A DNA stretch of 64,000 nt from Rotaria sp. Silwood1 (lineage: Eukaryota > Rotifera > Eurotatoria > Philodinida > Philodinidae), in NCBI GenBank assembly GCA_905250075.1, contig CAJNOP010000057.1, positions 740,073-804,072 on the forward strand, given 5' to 3'. Positions within the stretch are counted from its first letter, which is position 1. Every line of letters begins with the position of its first letter. Both the position numbers and the translations under genes were made by a program. This document shows positions 35,977 through 47,127 of this stretch, piece after piece. The notes beneath the pieces are model-generated. The model did no database searches. It saw only the letters and a program-made list of their open reading frames with translations, and had not been told where the DNA came from.

Positions 35977-38465
35977 TTAACTGGTACATTTCTCATTCAA
36001 AATAGCATGAAAGATTGTCTCAGCTGATTCAATAATTGTTTTACTTTCAACTAAACATAATTCATTGCCACATGTATTATGAATACTAATTGGTTTAGAT
36101 AATTCTAAATGAAAATATAAAAATTTTCTAATACAATAAGTAAAATACAAGCTTACCAATTGTTTTTAATAAAATTTGATGAATGATAGAAATAGCTTTT
36201 TCACAAGCACACTAAAACATTAAAGATCACGTGTATTACTATCGAAATTATAACATTAACTTACTATTAAATTATTTTCTTTATGAAACCATGCAAGAAT
36301 TAAAGCAGAGAATGAATCACCTGTACCTGTAAAAGTATTTTCTAAACGTGGAAAATCAATTCGAAATGTTTGATATTGATTATCTGAAATTAATTCAATA
36401 GAATAATTATTTGCCACCAAAAAAACACACAATCAATTGATAACTAATTTTACCTGCAAGTTTTGAACTAGCTCGTAATTGTAACATATTTTGATTACCA
36501 CCTATTTTATCTGCTGATATACTTGAAATAATAATATGTGATGGACCCATATTATGTAAAGATCTTAGTGATTGCCAAATCATATCATCTTGATTATCAG
36601 TATGAATGACATTCATTTGTTTTTCAATTAATAGTCTATATTAAAAACTTATTTTTAAATGTAATAAAGTGTCGGTAATGCTAAATTAAAGTAGAATTTT
36701 TTTTTTCTATTCTTTGTTAGATAAAGCATAATGAACTGATGAAGAATATGTGTGTTTTAATTTTTTCGAATAATTCATTAGAGAAAAACTTTCAGTTTTT
36801 TTTTCAAATGGCCTGCTTTTTTTTCGAAAACCAGATCAATTCTTTTTTCTTTTCCGTTCAATCTCAAAATTGTTTGTTTGAGAGTCAGCGCGAAAAACTG
36901 AACACAGTAAAGTCTCTACTGATGAAAACTTTTTAGCGTTGCCTTTTGTTATTATAATGTCTCTAATGTGAACATGTTTTTTTTAAACTTCTTTCCCTTT
37001 CTGTCATCTTTTTCGTATGTATTATGAGTACGTAGTTTTCGTGTATGATTCGACTGCTACATGTGTGAAATGAAGAATGACATAAAGACACGAGCTTACT
37101 TTCCAAAAAATAAAAATCAATTAAAAAATATAATAGATTACTCTGTTTCAAACATGTTGAAACACAAAACAGAATATGTCAATAATTGGAAAACAAATCA
37201 GGATCAAAGCATTAGACGAAAAATAAATGATATCAATGTACAAAAAACTATAAATATGACCAGGCCATTATCTATTAATAATACAAAAGTGGATTTTCCG
37301 AAACCTTTACTTCATTTCACAGCAAATCATGTTTCAAGTTTCCAAAGTAAACATTTTTGAATGATCTCGATGGTGTTGACAATAGAAAGATTTTACTGAA
37401 TAGGAAAGCCATTTGCAAATGATTTTTCTCGAAAGAGTTTTTGCAGGCTAAATTTCAAACAAGCATTTTTCAAATTTTAACGGCAAATGAAAACATTGAT
37501 CTGTTTCTCAGAAACGGTAGGCCATCCGGAAAAAATAGAAAATTTTTCTACGCAACAAGGCATTTCAAGAACTTGAGAACGCGCATATTCTTTATCACCT
37601 CGTCCTGCTTTATCTAAATATATATAAAGTAAAGAAAAAAGAATTCTGTTTTAATTTTGCATTTTTGACGCCTTGAAACAAATTAAAAATTTACTCGATT
37701 TCAAAGTCATTCGGTGTAATTATATCGGCTAATGGAAGAATTTCATTTTTATATACGTCAACACAAGATCGATCAACATACTATGCAAGACCAAAAAAAA
37801 AATAATAATAAATGGATTGAAGAATAAAATGATTATGTACAAGTTTATTATTATCACCAATTACTGGATCGCAAACTAAAAGTTTGTTTAAGAAAAAAAA
37901 AACCATTGAAAAAGAAATGGCACGTTTATTTTCTTAAATGATTTCATATTTACCGTACTTGACATGAGGAAATTTAGATTTAATAAGTTGTATATATTCA
38001 ACAACGACATGTAATAATTCACCAGATCCCATATAACCTATTATAAAAGATTATTTTCTAATGTTAAAATACAAATATTACAAACCAGTAAGAATATATT
38101 CATATTCTAAAAGTTCATTAGCTAATAAACCTTGAAAAATATTTCGAAGTTCATCCACACTTAATCGACTACCTTTTACTGTTTTATATCCTAATTAGTA
38201 ATTAGAATAAATTGATAAAGAAAAAATATTTTTAAAAATAAAAATACAAACCGGTATGATTAGAAAAATGAACAGAATTGATAAGGTCAACTTCGAAACC
38301 ACAGAGCTGAAAAGTTTTATTGCTACTATTCAAACTAGATATTTGACTTTAATAAAAGAAAAATACCTGTAAAATAAAGGCAGCACATTTATTACCAACA
38401 AAACCATGAACAACATGACTTTGAATTGATAGTACGCGAGGTATTTGATGAGATTTGTTAGACAT
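35977..38465 (-). CDS. PDXK: Pyridoxal kinase
   Basis: ATP-dependent kinase that phosphorylates pyridoxal, pyridoxine and pyridoxamine in the cytosol to make the PLP cofactor. It begins [19 protein letters not shown] at 38465 (the conserved SIQS and GxVGNKCA segment), followed by [54 protein letters not shown] and [17 protein letters not shown]. After a 1.06-kb intron (36636-37694) come [13 protein letters not shown] and [16 protein letters not shown]. The last carries the catalytic GTGD aspartate. It ends at 35977-35979. Length is about 310 residues, the usual size. About ten exons. All other introns are short; the large one is a palindrome (see 36800-37535). Confidence 0.95.
36800..37535. 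repeat. Palindrome centred on the large pyridoxal kinase intron
   Basis: TGGCCT at 36809-36814 pairs with AGGCCA at 37519-37524, centre about 37166; the intron 36636-37694 has its midpoint at 37165. The arms align over about 110 bp with CAGATCAAT, CCGTT, AAAATT, TTGTTTG and AAAAACT in the same order on both. Outer arms towards the splice sites are more degraded. Confidence 0.75.
37061..37360 (+). CDS. Open frame of 99 codons spanning the palindrome centre, opposite strand to pyridoxal kinase
   Basis: ATG start, 99 residues (begins [14 protein letters not shown]), basic and Asn-rich. No signal peptide, domain or cysteine pattern. It sits in a pyridoxal kinase intron across the centre of the long palindrome. 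No promoter or splice evidence. It could be a nested gene, a remnant of the element that formed the palindrome, or chance. Confidence 0.15.
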   Translation: MCEMKNDIKTRAYFPKNKNQLKNIIDYSVSNMLKHKTEYVNNWKTNQDQSIRRKINDINVQKTINMTRPLSINNTKVDFPKPLLHFTANHVSSFQSKHF

Positions 38466-39822
38466 ATTAACAAATTATGACGTAAAATTTAAACTTTGTT
38501 AGTATAATACAAGCTACACTATATGATTCCTCAGCCATATAATATAATATGGATTTTAAAACGGGAGTCAAGAGGTCGCACTCAATCACACTAAATGCTT
38601 TTCACTCAGGTATTGAATATTATTTTTATAATGTATAATGCAAAACAAGTGTATATTTCAGATTTCAATAATCAGGCTCAAAATAGATATAGTTTTTCTC
38701 ATAACTTATTTCTCCTCAGTAGCAACGTTGGGAAATGATGATTTTCTTTCTCTTATTACAAAAATTTGCAAGAGTTCCAGAATTGTCTCTACAATAAATT
38801 GGTACAACGACTAAAGGAGAAGTAAGGTTTTTCATTTTTAATTTTTAGATCGAAAGTTTTTTTTTATCTTGAGAGTACAATTATTCCTATGCTTGTATGG
38901 ACACAGAATATCTGTTCAAGTCATAAAATAATGTGTAAGGACATGTAAGATTAGATGAAATTATAGTATAAGATTGTATATAATCATCTATTGCTGTCTT
39001 ACTGAGCAGCAAGATTTTTTTCAAGACTCTTATAATACGACTTACGATAAAAACTTTTTAAATGTTAAATTACTTTTGAGTCTGGATATATGCGTCATGT
39101 GCATTCTAATGAACTATGAATGTGGATGTGGCTTTGTTTTCTACATTTTTCCATCCGTACTCGGTGTGTAATTTTCACGACCGATATCGTTATCAGTCTA
39201 AATAGGCCAGATTAGTCAGTTTACTCGGTCGCTCTCAAAAATCCATACTGAAACTGCACTAACATTTTGTCGTATGAATTCATCTGTAGATAGTGATGTT
39301 TCAACCTTCGATAGAATCTCATTACGAATTCTCTATGGAATATTAAGAACAGAAAAATTAATAACACATACCTATAACTTTTGGTCCATCACCAGACTAA
39401 CCAACTTGAAACCCATATCGATACCGAATCAAGCGGTAATTGGTACCAGATTCATTTCTGGTCATAACACATTGACCATATCGAATGTAGATAGAATATT
39501 TATCAACATGGCTTATTTTGATTCTATATATTTTCCATTTTTTCATAGGAAATAAATGAAAAAACTATTTAATATGTATTATATTCCCAGTACAAAAACT
39601 ATAAGAATACTTTGACTTATATTATGATAAGAATTTCAATGATCATTTATTTTAGTTTGAAACAAAACAAACAAACAAAAACTAACATAGAAACGTCAGT
39701 AATAGACAATTTTTTTCTATAATTTATCAAAAAAACTTTTACAGATAAACACAAATGACAATGAAAACATACAAATTCTTACTATTGTTCAATTAAGCCA
39801 TAATATATTATAATTTCTATTT
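38466..39822. other. Intergenic between pyridoxal kinase and insulin-like genes
   Basis: No supported gene. A 93-codon plus-strand frame at 39274-39555 has mixed composition but no recognised motif or splice partner. Confidence 0.45.
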
Positions 39823-40249
39823 CTAACAATATTTTAATAATGTCTTAAGTGTACATGCTTGAAGACAACAATCACCAATTAACGTATTATTAAATTCTAC
39901 AATAAAATAAAAATATTATCATATTTTTGCATTTAAAAACGAATCAATACAACTTACGTGCATAATCTTTAATTGAAAGTGTACGTGTGAATGGATCATC
40001 ATCAATAATCATATGTCGCTTTTCATGTGATGATGATGACGATGCTGTTGATGATTTTTGGTTTTTCATTAATATTTGTTTAACTCTATGACATATCGAA
40101 TCAAGCATTTGAACTAAAGCTGGACCACATAGTTTAAGACTAGCTGGTTTACGTGTTGATGTTGTATTTTGTATTGGATTAGTTATATTGTTTCCATTTG
40201 TAAATAATATAATCAATATTAAAAGAATAATCAACGATGATCGAAACAT
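39823..40249 (-). CDS. Insulin/relaxin-superfamily prepropeptide
   Basis: Secreted peptide hormone precursor of 121 residues in two exons (40249-39958 and 39896-39823). The signal peptide is at the start (MFRSSLIILLILIILF, then TNGN). The B chain contains LCGPALVQMLDSIC, with 11 residues between the cysteines as in insulin. The connecting segment is serine-rich, with a Lys-Arg cleavage site in HEKRHM. The A chain is DCCLQACTLKTLLKYC, exactly the CC-x3-C-x8-C signature. All six cysteines needed for the two interchain and one intrachain bonds are present. The start at 40249 is chosen because it puts the hydrophobic segment at the N-terminus; an in-frame ATG lies upstream at 40354. An intron in the C-peptide near the A chain is typical of insulin genes. 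Which receptor it uses cannot be told. Confidence 0.93.
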
Positions 40250-41565
40250 GTTGATGATGATCAATGAAAAGAATAATATTACTAGTGAACATTTTGAGTC
40301 AAGTTCACTTTCACTATTGTTAATCTCATCATCGTTAGTAAACATAGATTTCACACATATCGTGCATTAGAATAATACTCGTTTCACTTACTTCCATGAA
40401 AATTATAAAATAATCAAACAAATTCTCTTTTCTCTTTCTTTCTTTTCCTTATTCTTTATTTTATCAAATGAAAGTTATATAGAAAGGATATGCACAAGGA
40501 AAGGATAAACAAACAGATTTTAATGTATGCATAGAGATTTAAAACTAATTAGTTTTTTTCTTCTTTCATTCATTCATTCATATATATTAGAATTTTCTTT
40601 TTTTTTATTTCCTTAAGAAATGAACTATGCCAGTGAAGAAAAATATCTTGTCAACATAATATATATATCTAAACAAGATAGTTTAAGTAATACATTTTTA
40701 ACAATTAACTTTGATTGTTTTTGCTTCATGATGTGAACTTCATTTTAGATCAATTTTTTTTGTAAGAAGAACAAAAAATAATCAAAGTTTCATTATTGAT
40801 TTTTTTTTATTATCTTTTAGATATTTGAAAACTAATAAGATCACAAGTGCTTTAGTAACAGATGTCTATTGATGAATCGCATGTCAAATTAACATGTTCA
40901 TTCGATTATGTTAACAATTTCATGATTTTCATAAGAATGATAAAAATAGCATATATATGTGATTTATATAGAGAATAAAATAGAAGTGTTACTCATAACA
41001 GTCAAACAAAAAGAAAAAGGAATCTGATATCAGCAGTCAAGTATATTTTCAAGAACGTCAATCGTAAGAAAAATGACATATAGTATTACAATTGAATCAT
41101 AACAAGAAATTAAAACAATACGTTCCACCGAAGTTTAAATTTTTTTTTTCTGGAAATACTATCTTCAATGGATATTCTTTAAAAGCTAATTTTGAAAATA
41201 TATAAATTTTATTTTTCTTCAGCACTGATCAACTTAAAAAATATGCATGGAACGGATGCTTACATATACACAACACACTATAGATGAACAGTAAAGAAAA
41301 CATAAATAAACATAATCAATGAAGAAAAAGCAAAAACAAAAATACAGTTGTTATTGGGTATTTTACTCTGTTTTTTTATATAATAATAACAAATAATCAA
41401 AATTTCTACAACAATATGATTGATGCTTAATTTGGAAGAGATCACTACAACAATACATAGAAAACTTTCATTTTTAATCTAAATACACAGTATTTATTTT
41501 ATTCAAAGTTCAACGGTTACAAAAAAAAGGAACATGTGTGCATATATATATATATATGTATATAA
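40250..41565. other. Intergenic
   Basis: Upstream of the insulin-like gene and downstream of the bZIP gene. AT-rich, with poly-T tracts near 40600 and 40800, a short TA-rich repeat near 40665 and an alternating TATG/TA run at 41540-41562. No gene seen. Confidence 0.5.
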
Positions 41566-42944
41566 TCAACTTGTATTCATTGACGTATTTGTAGATATTG
41601 AATCTGATGTAACGTGATTAGTAGTTGTTGTTAAAAATGTATTAGTTGTATTTGCTTGTTGTAATAAATCAGCTAATTTATTTTTATCAACCGATGTTGA
41701 ACCAAGTAGAGCTTGTGCTACTTCTGGTAAAATATGTATTGTTATCATTGGTACTGTTGTCGATGATGAAGCATCAGTTGTTGTTGTTGTTGTTGTAAGA
41801 CGTGTTAATGATGCATTTGTAAATAAATCTTGTGCATTTGTTAAATTAATTGTAACACGTTTACTATTATTTGGATCTGTTGTTGGAATTGTTGTAACAT
41901 CTGTTTTTGATAAATTAAGATTATTGGAAGTTGTTTGCGTCATTGATATATGTGATTTTTTTAAACATGCATGACGATGTAATAAAATTTCTAATTGATG
42001 TTTACGTTCAGTTAAACTTTGTACTGAACGTTGAAGATTTTGCTCTTGTTCAACTAATATTTGTTCAGTCTATTGAAAAGAGAAAAAAAAATTAGAAATT
42101 ATTTAAAGAGCTCTTCTTATGTTTAGCATTACTTTTTCTAAACTTTCACGAAGTTCATTTCGTTTTTTACGACATTTAGCTGCTGCTTGTTTATTTCTAT
42201 CACGACGTTGTTGACGTTTTACATTTTCTTCAGGTGGGAGCTAAATGTAAAAAACAAAAAAAAAAAAGAATTAATCAATAAAAGACTTAAACAATGTTTA
42301 GTTTATTCTTACGACTTCATCTTTACTTTTTCTACCATTAGCAAGTGTTGGTGCAATATGTTTTCTTGGTTTAACTAAAATTGGTCCATATTGAATTGGT
42401 TGAGTGGATTGATCTTTTTTATTTTTTGATGATGACAATGATTTATTTATTTTTCCTCGTCGATTTTTACTTGGTGCATTAGAATCATTTGATATTTGAG
42501 TATATTCATCTGTTGACATTGATATATTATCATCATTATTATTATTATTTTCTAAAATATTTTCTTGTTTTCTAGGTCGTAATTTAACTTGATGGGCTAA
42601 TGCTGTTGCTGTTGGAACACCATGAGATGTTGTAAAATCAGCAAGTGATAAAACTGGTAATGATGATGATGATGATGGTGATTGATTTGGTACACTAATT
42701 ACATTCTTAAAAAGCACAAAAAAAAAACAAAGAAATAACTTATAAAAAGAATTGTAGAATTTATTTTTACCAGTGGTTTAACTGTTGTTGTTGTTCCTCT
42801 TTGTCGTCCAGTAGCCATCGATACAAGTGTATTAGCTACTTCAGCAGCAGTATTCTCCGGATTGTTTGTAATAAATAATGTTGTTGGTCCAGATGAATCT
42901 TGTGTTTGAACACTTTTTTCAGCTGTTGGCTGTTGATTTGACAT
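41566..42944 (-). CDS. Fos/ATF3-like bZIP transcription factor
   Basis: Nuclear DNA-binding protein in four exons (about 42944-42770, 42706-42313, 42240-42133, 42070-41566), about 394 residues. The basic region is EENVKRQQRRDRNKQAAAKC, followed by RKKRNEL. N-x-x-A-A-x-K-C-R is the DNA-contacting signature of the Fos/Jun/ATF group. The zipper aligns without gaps to that of Fos: ELRESLEKTEQILVEQEQ, then NLQRSVQSLTERKHQLEILL and HRH, with leucines every seventh residue. The N-terminal part is Ser/Thr-rich with a basic patch (KNRRGKINKSLSSSKNKK). The C-terminal tail is Thr-rich with a hydrophobic LPEVAQALLG helix. The Fos-type zipper suggests it dimerises with a Jun-like partner, which is inference. 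Fos, ATF3/JDP2 and BATF assignments cannot be separated here. Confidence 0.9.
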
Positions 42945-43974
42945 TGTAAAAAGTGTTGGTATAAATGTTTGTATCTTTGATCTATATCAATAATAAAAAA
43001 AGACAATAAAACTTCTGAAGCGAGAAGGGAAAGATATTGCATTTTTTTTTCTTTTATTGTTTTTGAGAAAGTGCCAGATGCTTTCTTTTGAGAGAAATTG
43101 AAGAAAACAAATCACTAATCAATTGAAAAAAAGAAAATAGAAAAATTTTCTTTTTTTTGTTTTTGTGTTCGAAGAACGAGAGAATTTGCCGTTCCACGAG
43201 GTGCACGTATTAGTCAGATTATGTACCGTTGTTGAATCAGCGAGTTATTACAAGAACGCAAATAATTCTAATAAAAACACGATTAATAGCGTCATAGTTT
43301 CCCACACGTATGTATACTCCTAACTATATATACTCATACATATATTCATCCAGCATTTTATCGATTACTCTGTTCTCATATACGTCTAATTGTTCGCTTA
43401 CTCTCTTGCCGACAAGACGGCAAGTAAAGGAAAAAAAAAGTTTTTGAAGGTCGATGACACATTATTTTTTCTTTCTTTTTCTTCGTTTTTTTTTCTTATA
43501 TTATCGACGATGATTAACAAAGTATATACACGAGCAAAAAGCAACAACATTGGACTGTTGTTGCTGTTGCTGTCGTCATGTTTATTGCATGATTCATGTC
43601 AACAAAACGAGAGAGAAAAAAAAAGAAATAAATACCTCGTCTAAATGCAAATCAATTTCAAGAAGCGAGAGGATAGTAACCTGGTAAAAAACATACAATC
43701 AAGACTACTATTTTTCTATTTTGCGTTCGCATACACGCGTGTGTATATGCACTTATAAAATAAATGTCGAATGACGTTTTCTATCTTTTTTTTTTTTCGT
43801 AGCTCAATAATCGGATGATTGTTAAAAACCATGAAACATACCTGTCTTGTACGACATTAAATATAATATTTTTATGGTCCATATAATTTATCTATTTATT
43901 TATCATTTATAATAATCTGAAAAATCACATCATAATAATTATTTTTGCGTAAATAAAACGAAAACGTAACAAAT
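42945..43974. other. Intergenic between the bZIP and DPH1 genes
   Basis: Probable 5' region of the bZIP gene, with several pyrimidine/poly-T tracts and the 3' flank of DPH1. Short open frames at 43390-43644 are AT-rich and show no domain. No promoter element assigned. Confidence 0.45.
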
Positions 43975-46900
43975 TTAAGTTTTATTTGAACAAATTGATG
44001 ATGAACAATTTTCACATGTCGTAGAAGAATTTTTATTCTCGTATGCTACATCAATTTTTCGACGTGTTTGTTTTATTGGTCGATGCTCAAGATTTTTCGG
44101 TGTCCATGGTCCTAAACTATTTTGAGAATAGAAATCCATTGGATAACGATTTTGCCATTCAATCTGACGAAGAGCTACCATAGCCTAGAAAAAACGATAC
44201 ATGAGATAGAGAAAGAAATATGAACCGATTTCATAGTTATTTTGTTTTGCTTATGTTTTCTATAATACCTCATATGGTGTTAGTATTGGTGTTTGAAATC
44301 CAGCACCCCAATCAATAGATAAACGTGGACATGATGTTTGAATCCAACTGAAATAAATTGAAACTAATAAGAGAAAGGAAATTTAAAAACTTGGAAATTT
44401 ACACATTAACATTTTTGAATAGTTTTAATTTATCAGGCATTAATTCAGGCATAACAACTTGAATAAATTTTTTTCCATTTGCTTTTAAGCGTTGTTTGAT
44501 TGTCTTAAAATATCAACGATATATAAAATTTTTGTTTTTAAGTATAAAATAAAATTTTACTTCTAAAACTTTTGGTGAACCTTGTCGTCCTAGTGAACCT
44601 AAAACTAAACCCCAAACTTGACCATTTGCTGCTTTATTAATCTCATTTTGACGTATAGTATGCATAGATTTTATATCATAATATTCACGTGTAAATTCTT
44701 TTGAATATGGATCATATCTATATAATAAAAAAATAATTGTGAGCATAACCTTTACAAAATTAAAATGCAGAATACGATGTACCTATTGTTTCTAATCACA
44801 AAGAGACTTTTTTTATTCTATCAATTTTAGAATACATTTCTTCGCTACTTGTTTTATATTTAATCCTTCAGAAATGCAATAAATAAGTAGTTCATATATT
44901 ATAAAAAAACACGTTATTTATATACAGTTTTTGATTGAATATCAACAACGTTCCTGATGGTTTGTAAGAGGTTTCAAATTTCTATCCTTATATTTCAACA
45001 CTCCGTTTAGATGATGTGGTACAAAAAAAAAAAGTTTTGTTTTATATTTCAACATACTTGTATGCTGGTGCATCTGGATTATGAATCATAATTGATTCAA
45101 TATGAAATCGCCCATCACCAATATATAAAATTGAATAAGATTCAGGTATGATTGGTGATGTACAACCAAGAATTTCACCAGGTGATAAGGGTTTGGTTTG
45201 TGGCATAATAACATCAGCGACATGATCTTTTAATTGTTCTTTTATAATCTAGTTTAACAATAATGAATAAAAATATTCAATGAGTGAAGAAAAAAACCAA
45301 GAAACTTTACTTGTAATGATCGAACAAATTGGATTGTACTGACAAGTGCTAGTTTACTATCAGATGTAAAATGATGTTTTAATGTATCGACTATATGTTG
45401 AACATTAACTTGAATATCAACAAATATATAAAGAATACTTATACCAGGTGTTTCATCAATAGGAACTAAAATTAAATAATTTGATATGGAAATTTATGAA
45501 AATCTACAGTTTTTTTCTTGAAAGAAATAAATTTTGCTGAAATTTTGAATTATTAATATATGATATACTCTGTAAATACCTTAAAACTCGAATATATCAG
45601 TCCACGCATATCGTATGTAGTGTAAAATTTAAATTTATTAATTTGACGGTGAGACTTTTACATTGACTCAAACATATTAAATGTTCTCGAGTTATAATAC
45701 ACACTCTTCTATTTTTTAAATGCTTATAGCAATTCACGCTGACAATAATACATCAATGAAATATTGAGATTAAGGTGAAAATTAATGTTTATATTTATAT
45801 AGGAATAAATCAGTACGATCAAGAACATTATCACTGCATATGCACGATAGGTTTTCATATATTTGATTTATTGCTTTTTTTAATACTGCTGCTGCATTAC
45901 TGTTGAAACAAGATAGGACTTATAAGAAAAAATTTCTAGGTGTCAAATCTCGTCTCGACTAAGACGATGCTTGTTCGATGAGTACTGATGACTAATAGAA
46001 AATTCTATTATAGTTTAATTTTTCGGACTTTTATTTTCGAACTATCGAGATTTTGTTGGATTCTTCAGAACAGAAATTTTGCATGAAAAAAAGTTCTCAA
46101 TGAGATTAGTTCATTGAACAAGTTGTAAATTTTTCAATAGTATCTTCTATTTTAAGAGACTGAATATTAGTAATTCTCTCAGGTATAAAAGCAAAATTTA
46201 TTCATATATTTGTATCCTCAAAAAGGAAATATTAGAAAAGCAAAAAGTTGCACAATCAACTAATCTCATTCAGAACTTTGTTCATACAAAGTATGAAATC
46301 AAAATTCTCACGTAATTTGAGAAGAATCATACTATTTTCTCTACCGTTCACGTTTATTAATATACATTTGATAGAAGTGAAGAGAAATATTAAGATAAAG
46401 ACTAGAAATTCTTATGAACAATGTTGAGAAACTCATTAGTCTTCTTTCGAAACATTCTTATATATAATTTAATTTTGATTGATATGCGTCTAGTAATAAC
46501 TGCGAAAAAGAGAACGTTAGGTAACACTTTGTAGATTGATCATTTATTGCCGAAAATTTTATTATTATGACGGACATTAACACTCACCTACCAAGACAAC
46601 TATGTCCATAATGTATCAATAAATCGCAGTTCAATGCTCGAGCACCATAATCATCAATGCAACATGCACCATAAGCAACATCACCCATAATAACAACATC
46701 AACATTTGTGTAACTTAACGGAAAAAAACGAAGTCAAGGTTTTAAATCTGAAAGAGAAATATTTTTCTTTCTTACGCTTTAAGTATATCAGCAATAGTAC
46801 AAGCAAATATAAATAAACCTTCAGGCATTTGCATTGCGACTGGTCAACAAACGAAATAGAAATATTGAAAAAAATTTCAATTATTTACTTTTTTGTTATA

Positions 46901-47058
46901 TTACCTCGTTTAGCTTTAATTGTTTTAATTCTCCATATTGTTTTATGTATTTCAAAATTATAATTTTCTGGTAATTGTTTTATTAGTAGATTAAGTTCTT
47001 TATCATTAAGTAATTCATCAGGTATTTGGTTTGCATTTAATGGTCGTACTTTATTCAT
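43975..47058 (-). CDS. DPH1: Diphthamide biosynthesis protein 1 (DPH1)
   Basis: Iron-sulfur subunit of the DPH1-DPH2 enzyme, which transfers the aminocarboxypropyl group of S-adenosylmethionine to the target histidine of elongation factor 2, the first step of diphthamide synthesis. It starts [17 protein letters not shown] at 47058, then [154 protein letters not shown] and [14 protein letters not shown]. Cysteines in GACC, GEILGC and TSCPRL match the three cluster ligands. A 1.13-kb intron (45466-46591) splits the VPID junction; other introns are short. The ATG follows a TTCTTTTTCTAG acceptor with no base between. The upstream reading frame ends only 69 bp before. Confidence 0.96.
45900..46470. 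repeat. Long imperfect palindrome in the large DPH1 intron
   Basis: Centre about 46185. ATGAGATTAGTT at 46100-46111 pairs with AACTAATCTCAT at 46258-46269. Outside these, GAAATTTTGCATGAAAAAAA (about 46074) aligns with the mirror of TTTCATAC...AAAATTCTC (about 46288-46310). GGATTCTTC (about 46059) aligns with the mirror of GAAGAATCA (about 46321). Confidence 0.65.
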
Positions 47059-47127
47059 CTAGAAAAAGAAATACTCCAATATTTATTTATTTGTATTTCA
47101 TTGAAAAAAAAAAGAAGAAAATCAAAT

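Noticed and set aside
39274..39555. 93-codon plus-strand frame upstream of the insulin-like gene
   Set aside because: No recognised domain, signal peptide or splice partner; composition is compatible with chance.
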